In this document: one piece after another, positions 51,867 through 53,493 of the stretch
Numbering within the stretch: position 1 is the first letter of the stretch
How the letters are laid out: the number at the start of each line of letters is the position of its first letter
Assembly: GCA_964293155.1 (NCBI GenBank)
Contig: CAXYYA010000026.1
Coordinates: 1-53,493, forward strand
DNA: 53,493 nucleotides
Direction of reading: 5' to 3'
Source: JAQVEB01 sp028698105
Lineage (GTDB): Bacteria; Bacteroidota; Bacteroidia; Bacteroidales; Dysgonomonadaceae
Notes under the pieces: model-generated
The model's input: the letters and a program-made list of their open reading frames with translations, nothing else
What the model was told of the DNA's origin: nothing
The model's database searches: none
Made by a program: the position numbers and the translations under genes

Positions 51867-52115
51867 TTAATTCATTTGGGGTTTTAGCAAAAAACAGCTC
51901 TTTAGCAAACTTCGATTGTGTGTTTGGTTGTGCGGTTTGCTAATGTGCTGTTTTGTGGGTTGGCTATTCATTTTATCATTTTTTTTGTCTTTATGTAGCA
52001 AATTGTCTGCTGTGTCGTTTTTTTTACACTTGGCGCTAACTCATAAATATATGCACTGCTATTGCATATATCCGCCTTATTTGGTGTATATCATGCAATA
52101 ATTTCCCAAAAATAA
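51867..52115. other. Right flank of the large ATPase gene
   Basis: No gene supported. T- and G-rich; it includes TTTGCTAATGTGCTG and TTTACACTTGGCGCTAAC near 52020-52040. It resembles the T/G-rich style of the 48290-48413 flank. The promoter of the ATPase gene should lie here (minus strand), but I find no clear TAnnTTTG. Confidence 0.4.
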
Positions 52116-52161
52116 CTATTTCTTACCACAAAAGCAATAATCGTTATGTTTTTTATCCTCT

Positions 52162-52207
52162 GGCTTGGAAAGCCTGATTTGCATAACCGTAGGTCGCCGA
52201 TCTACGG
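52162..52207. repeat. Dispersed repeat with hairpin, copy 2
   Basis: 52162-52191 matches 47275-47304 at 28 of 30 bases. It ends in a hairpin CCGTAG-N9-CTACGG (52187-52207), whereas copy 1 ends in a longer one with CCGTA / TACGG at its core. Confidence 0.78.
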
Positions 52208-52227
52208 CATACATCCTCAGGGAGGTT

Positions 52228-52260
52228 ACTCGGGGTGTCGCTCGAAGCGACGCCCTGAGT
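52228..52260. repeat. 33-bp palindromic repeat, copy 2
   Basis: ACTCGGGGTGTCGC / GCGACGCCCTGAGT stem with TCGAA loop. It differs from copy 3 only by G for A at stem position 5, which still pairs as G-T. It is part of the 125-bp direct duplication. Confidence 0.85.
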
Positions 52261-52283
52261 AAGGCGTCCGGAATAAAAATAAC

Positions 52284-52385
52284 ATGCCGCAGCCAGCCAA
52301 TTTCATTACCTCTGTTCAATCGTTGCTCGGTGAAGAAACGAACTCGTTTCTCGTGTACTGTGGCCGGAGTGGAGGTTTTACCTGA
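52284..52385 (+). pseudogene. Duplicated, truncated start of the rRNA methyltransferase gene
   Basis: ATG at 52284 followed by 33 codons and TGA. The first 23 residues (MPQPANFITSVQSLLGEETN and on to SFL) match the start of the gene at 52984 with two changes (Q3/L3 and N20/D20). Then the frame enters unrelated sequence (VYCGRSGGFT). The upstream 33-bp palindrome is duplicated too. The two copies flank the antitoxin locus as direct repeats. Confidence 0.85.
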
Positions 52386-52402
52386 AAGCCTGTTCATTTT
52401 GC

Positions 52403-52690
52403 CTATGATGCAGCTACCGGGCTTACGCTTACTTGCCCGCCAATAGCTTTCAATACTTTCATAATAGTTGAAAATTGAGGTTTAGCCCCTTCGGATAACG
52501 CTTTATACAGGCTTGGCCTGCTTAAGCCCGATTTTTCAGCAATCCTGGTCATCCCGATTGCTTTTGCTACGTTTCCGATGGCCACAACTAAGTCGTCTTC
52601 GTTTCCTTGTTCTAAAACCTCATTCAGGTATTCGGCAATCATTTCGTTGCTATCCAAATAATCCGCTATATCAAATTTTGTTGTTTTCAT
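52403..52690 (-). CDS. HI1420-type addiction module antidote protein (HTH), orphan
   Basis: A 95-residue protein from MKTTKFDIADYLDSNEMIAE (ATG at 52688-52690; the frame continues upstream but the family begins here). It has the full antidote pattern: AEYLNEVLEQGNEDDLVVAIGNVAKA, then an HTH with GMTRIAEKSGLSRPSLYKALSEGAKPQFSTIMKVLKAIG. Normally the HI1419-like RelE/ParE toxin gene lies directly upstream. Here only its first codons remain (52671-52745). Two palindromes around the -7 box upstream suggest autoregulation. Confidence 0.93.
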   Translation of the reverse strand: MKTTKFDIADYLDSNEMIAEYLNEVLEQGNEDDLVVAIGNVAKAIGMTRIAEKSGLSRPSLYKALSEGAKPQFSTIMKVLKAIGGQVSVSPVAAS

Positions 52691-52745
52691 TTTCAGCCTT
52701 TCTAAACCATTCGTCGAATTCTGCTGTTTTTTCAATAAAGAACAT
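52671..52745 (-). pseudogene. Remnant of the HI1419-type toxin gene
   Basis: ATG at 52743-52745 begins MFFIEKTAEFDEWFRKAE and stops after 24 codons. IEKTAEFDEWFRK is the typical start of Gp49/HI1419-like toxins, which are about 95-115 residues. The frame then merges into the antitoxin start (ATG overlapping at 52690). The catalytic middle and C-terminus of the toxin are gone, so an internal deletion joined the toxin's first ~17 codons to the antitoxin. Confidence 0.8.
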
Positions 52746-52752
52746 ATTAAAA

Positions 52753-52785
52753 TGTATTCATTTGAATACAAATATACGTATATTT
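52753..52785 (-). promoter_or_regulatory. Promoter and operator-like palindromes of the antitoxin locus
   Basis: TGTATTC-ATTT-GAATACA (52753-52770) is a 7-bp inverted repeat. AAATATACGTATATTT (52770-52785) is a perfect 16-bp palindrome. Read on the minus strand, the junction of the two gives TATATTTG (52769-52776), a full -7 match. HTH antitoxins commonly bind such sites at their own promoter. Confidence 0.72.
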
Positions 52786-52929
52786 TTTTAACTGCAGTCT
52801 TTTGTTGTGTTTTTTAAAATACCGCACATCACAGTTGGCGGTTGCAAATATATTCGTCATTTTTGTTGCTAAAACAATTAAACTTTCCCGATAAACCTTT
52901 TATCTTTGTTGAAATAATACGTCCGGTTA

Positions 52930-52962
52930 CTCAGGGTGTCGCTCGAAGCGACGCCCTGAGTG
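52930..52962. repeat. 33-bp palindromic repeat, copy 3
   Basis: ACTCAGGGTGTCGC / GCGACGCCCTGAGT stem with TCGAA loop, 22 bp upstream of the rRNA methyltransferase ATG. It belongs to the duplicated segment 52223-52352 / 52925-53052. Confidence 0.85.
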
Positions 52963-52983
52963 ATCGCCCAGAATAAAATAACA

Positions 52984-53493
52984 TGCCGCTGCCAGCCAAT
53001 TTCATTACCTCTGTTCAATCGTTGCTCGGTGAAGAAACGGACTCGTTTCTTGCCGCGTTGGCAGAAGACGCGCCGGTAAGTATTCGGTTGAACCCGGCGA
53101 AAGGGCGCTGTAACCCGATGGCGTTTTCGGAGTCCGTGGAGGCTGTACCGTGGTCGCAATGGGGTTATTACCTGGCGGATCGCCCTGCCTTCACTTTCGA
53201 CCCGTTGTTCCACGCCGGCTATTATTACGTGCAGGAAGCCTCGTCCATGTTTGTGGAACATGCCGTGCGGCAGTTGGTAACTGAACCGGTGGTATGTCTG
53301 GACGTGTCCGCCGCGCCGGGTGGAAAATCGCTTGGTTTGTTATCGGCGTTGCCCGAAGGTAGTCTGTTGGTCAGTAACGAAATCGTCCGTTCGCGGGCGA
53401 ATGTGTTGGCGGAAACGATGACGAAATTCGGCAACCCCAACAGCATCGTAACCAACAACGCGCCGAAAGATTTTGCCGCTTTCCCGCACTTTT
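52984..53493 (+). CDS. NOL1/NOP2/Sun (RsmF-like) rRNA cytosine methyltransferase, C-terminus beyond the window
   Basis: 170 codons are present, open at the right edge. It begins MPLPANFITSVQSLLGEET, and has RLNPAK, GYYYVQEASSMFVEHAV, and the SAM motif I VVCLDVSAAPGGKSLGLLSALP followed by VSNEIVRSRANVLAETMTKFG. This is the RsmF/RsmB-type m5C rRNA methyltransferase fold; the two catalytic cysteines lie beyond the edge. The residue before AAPGGK is Ser where many relatives have Cys. Its first ~23 codons and upstream palindrome are duplicated at 52228-52352. Confidence 0.9.

Noticed and set aside
48290..52060. Integron gene cassette with attC sites around the large ATPase
   Set aside because: Flanks have hairpin-like GTTGG/GTTAGCG words, but GTTAGCG does not fit GTTRRRY, no matching RYYYAAC partner was found, and there is no integrase. 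A different type of mobile islet remains possible.
52878..53261. 127-codon minus-strand ORF across the rRNA methyltransferase start
   Set aside because: It crosses the duplicated palindrome and lies antisense to a recognised family; no similarity to known proteins.

Overview
The window looks like a chromosome segment from a member of the Bacteroidota, probably the order Bacteroidales. Signs of this are promoters with the Bacteroidota -7 motif TAnnTTTG, few Shine-Dalgarno sites, many outer-membrane-type lipoproteins, a TonB-dependent receptor, an HU-HIG-type DNA-binding protein, a 5'-nucleotidase split into two lipoproteins, and a GH3/serine-hydrolase fusion. I cannot name the species. Most of the window is moderately GC-balanced core genome. 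Two stretches are visibly A+T-rich and look acquired: about 3.2-4.3 kb and about 48.4-52.1 kb.

Layout, left half. 1-5.5 kb (minus): tricorn-like protease (runs off the left edge), a HEPN-like protein overlapping a small lipoprotein, and a YqhD-type alcohol dehydrogenase. 5.6-16.3 kb: LemA plus DUF2207 membrane protein, a thiamine-binding-fold protein with a methyltransferase, a GNAT, the ovothiol enzyme OvoA, a MITE-like element, a lipid kinase, a HAD phosphatase, a sodium:solute symporter and the ribosome-assembly GTPase EngB/YsxC. 16.5-23.4 kb (minus): HD hydrolase, lipocalin, AroB, GH3-beta-lactamase fusion, and the split 5'-nucleotidase. 23.6-25.5 kb: rplS, recO and thiamine pyrophosphokinase.

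Layout, right half. 25.6-29.7 kb (minus) is a nitric-oxide detoxification unit: Rrf2 regulator, a four-TM protein, quinol NO reductase and the di-iron repair protein RIC. Two copies of the same 22-bp palindrome sit on its two promoters. 29.9-36.5 kb (plus) is a 2-oxo-acid or acetoin dehydrogenase complex with an unusual domain layout (E2 without a lipoyl domain, E3 carrying it), followed by a lipoate ligase. 36.5-39.6 kb (minus) is a TPP-riboswitch operon: outer-membrane receptor plus PnuC-type transporter, so very likely thiamine uptake. Then follow the stringent-response enzyme Rel, three small stress/envelope proteins, MiaB, a candidate small RNA, a CoA-transferase, a GlsB/YeaQ protein and an HU-like protein.

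48-53.5 kb is an accessory islet. It holds a 1150-residue P-loop (STAND/NACHT-like) ATPase with a long C-terminal helical-repeat region, a plausible defence or sensor protein. It also holds an HI1420-type antitoxin whose toxin gene has been reduced to about 17 recognisable codons. A roughly 125-bp direct duplication of the start of an rRNA-methyltransferase gene flanks the antitoxin.

Non-coding structure is rich: a 33-bp palindrome family with compensatory changes, two arrays of imperfect palindromes with about 21-bp period, heptanucleotide tandem repeats next to start or stop codons, and a nest of hairpins at 34.9-35.3 kb.
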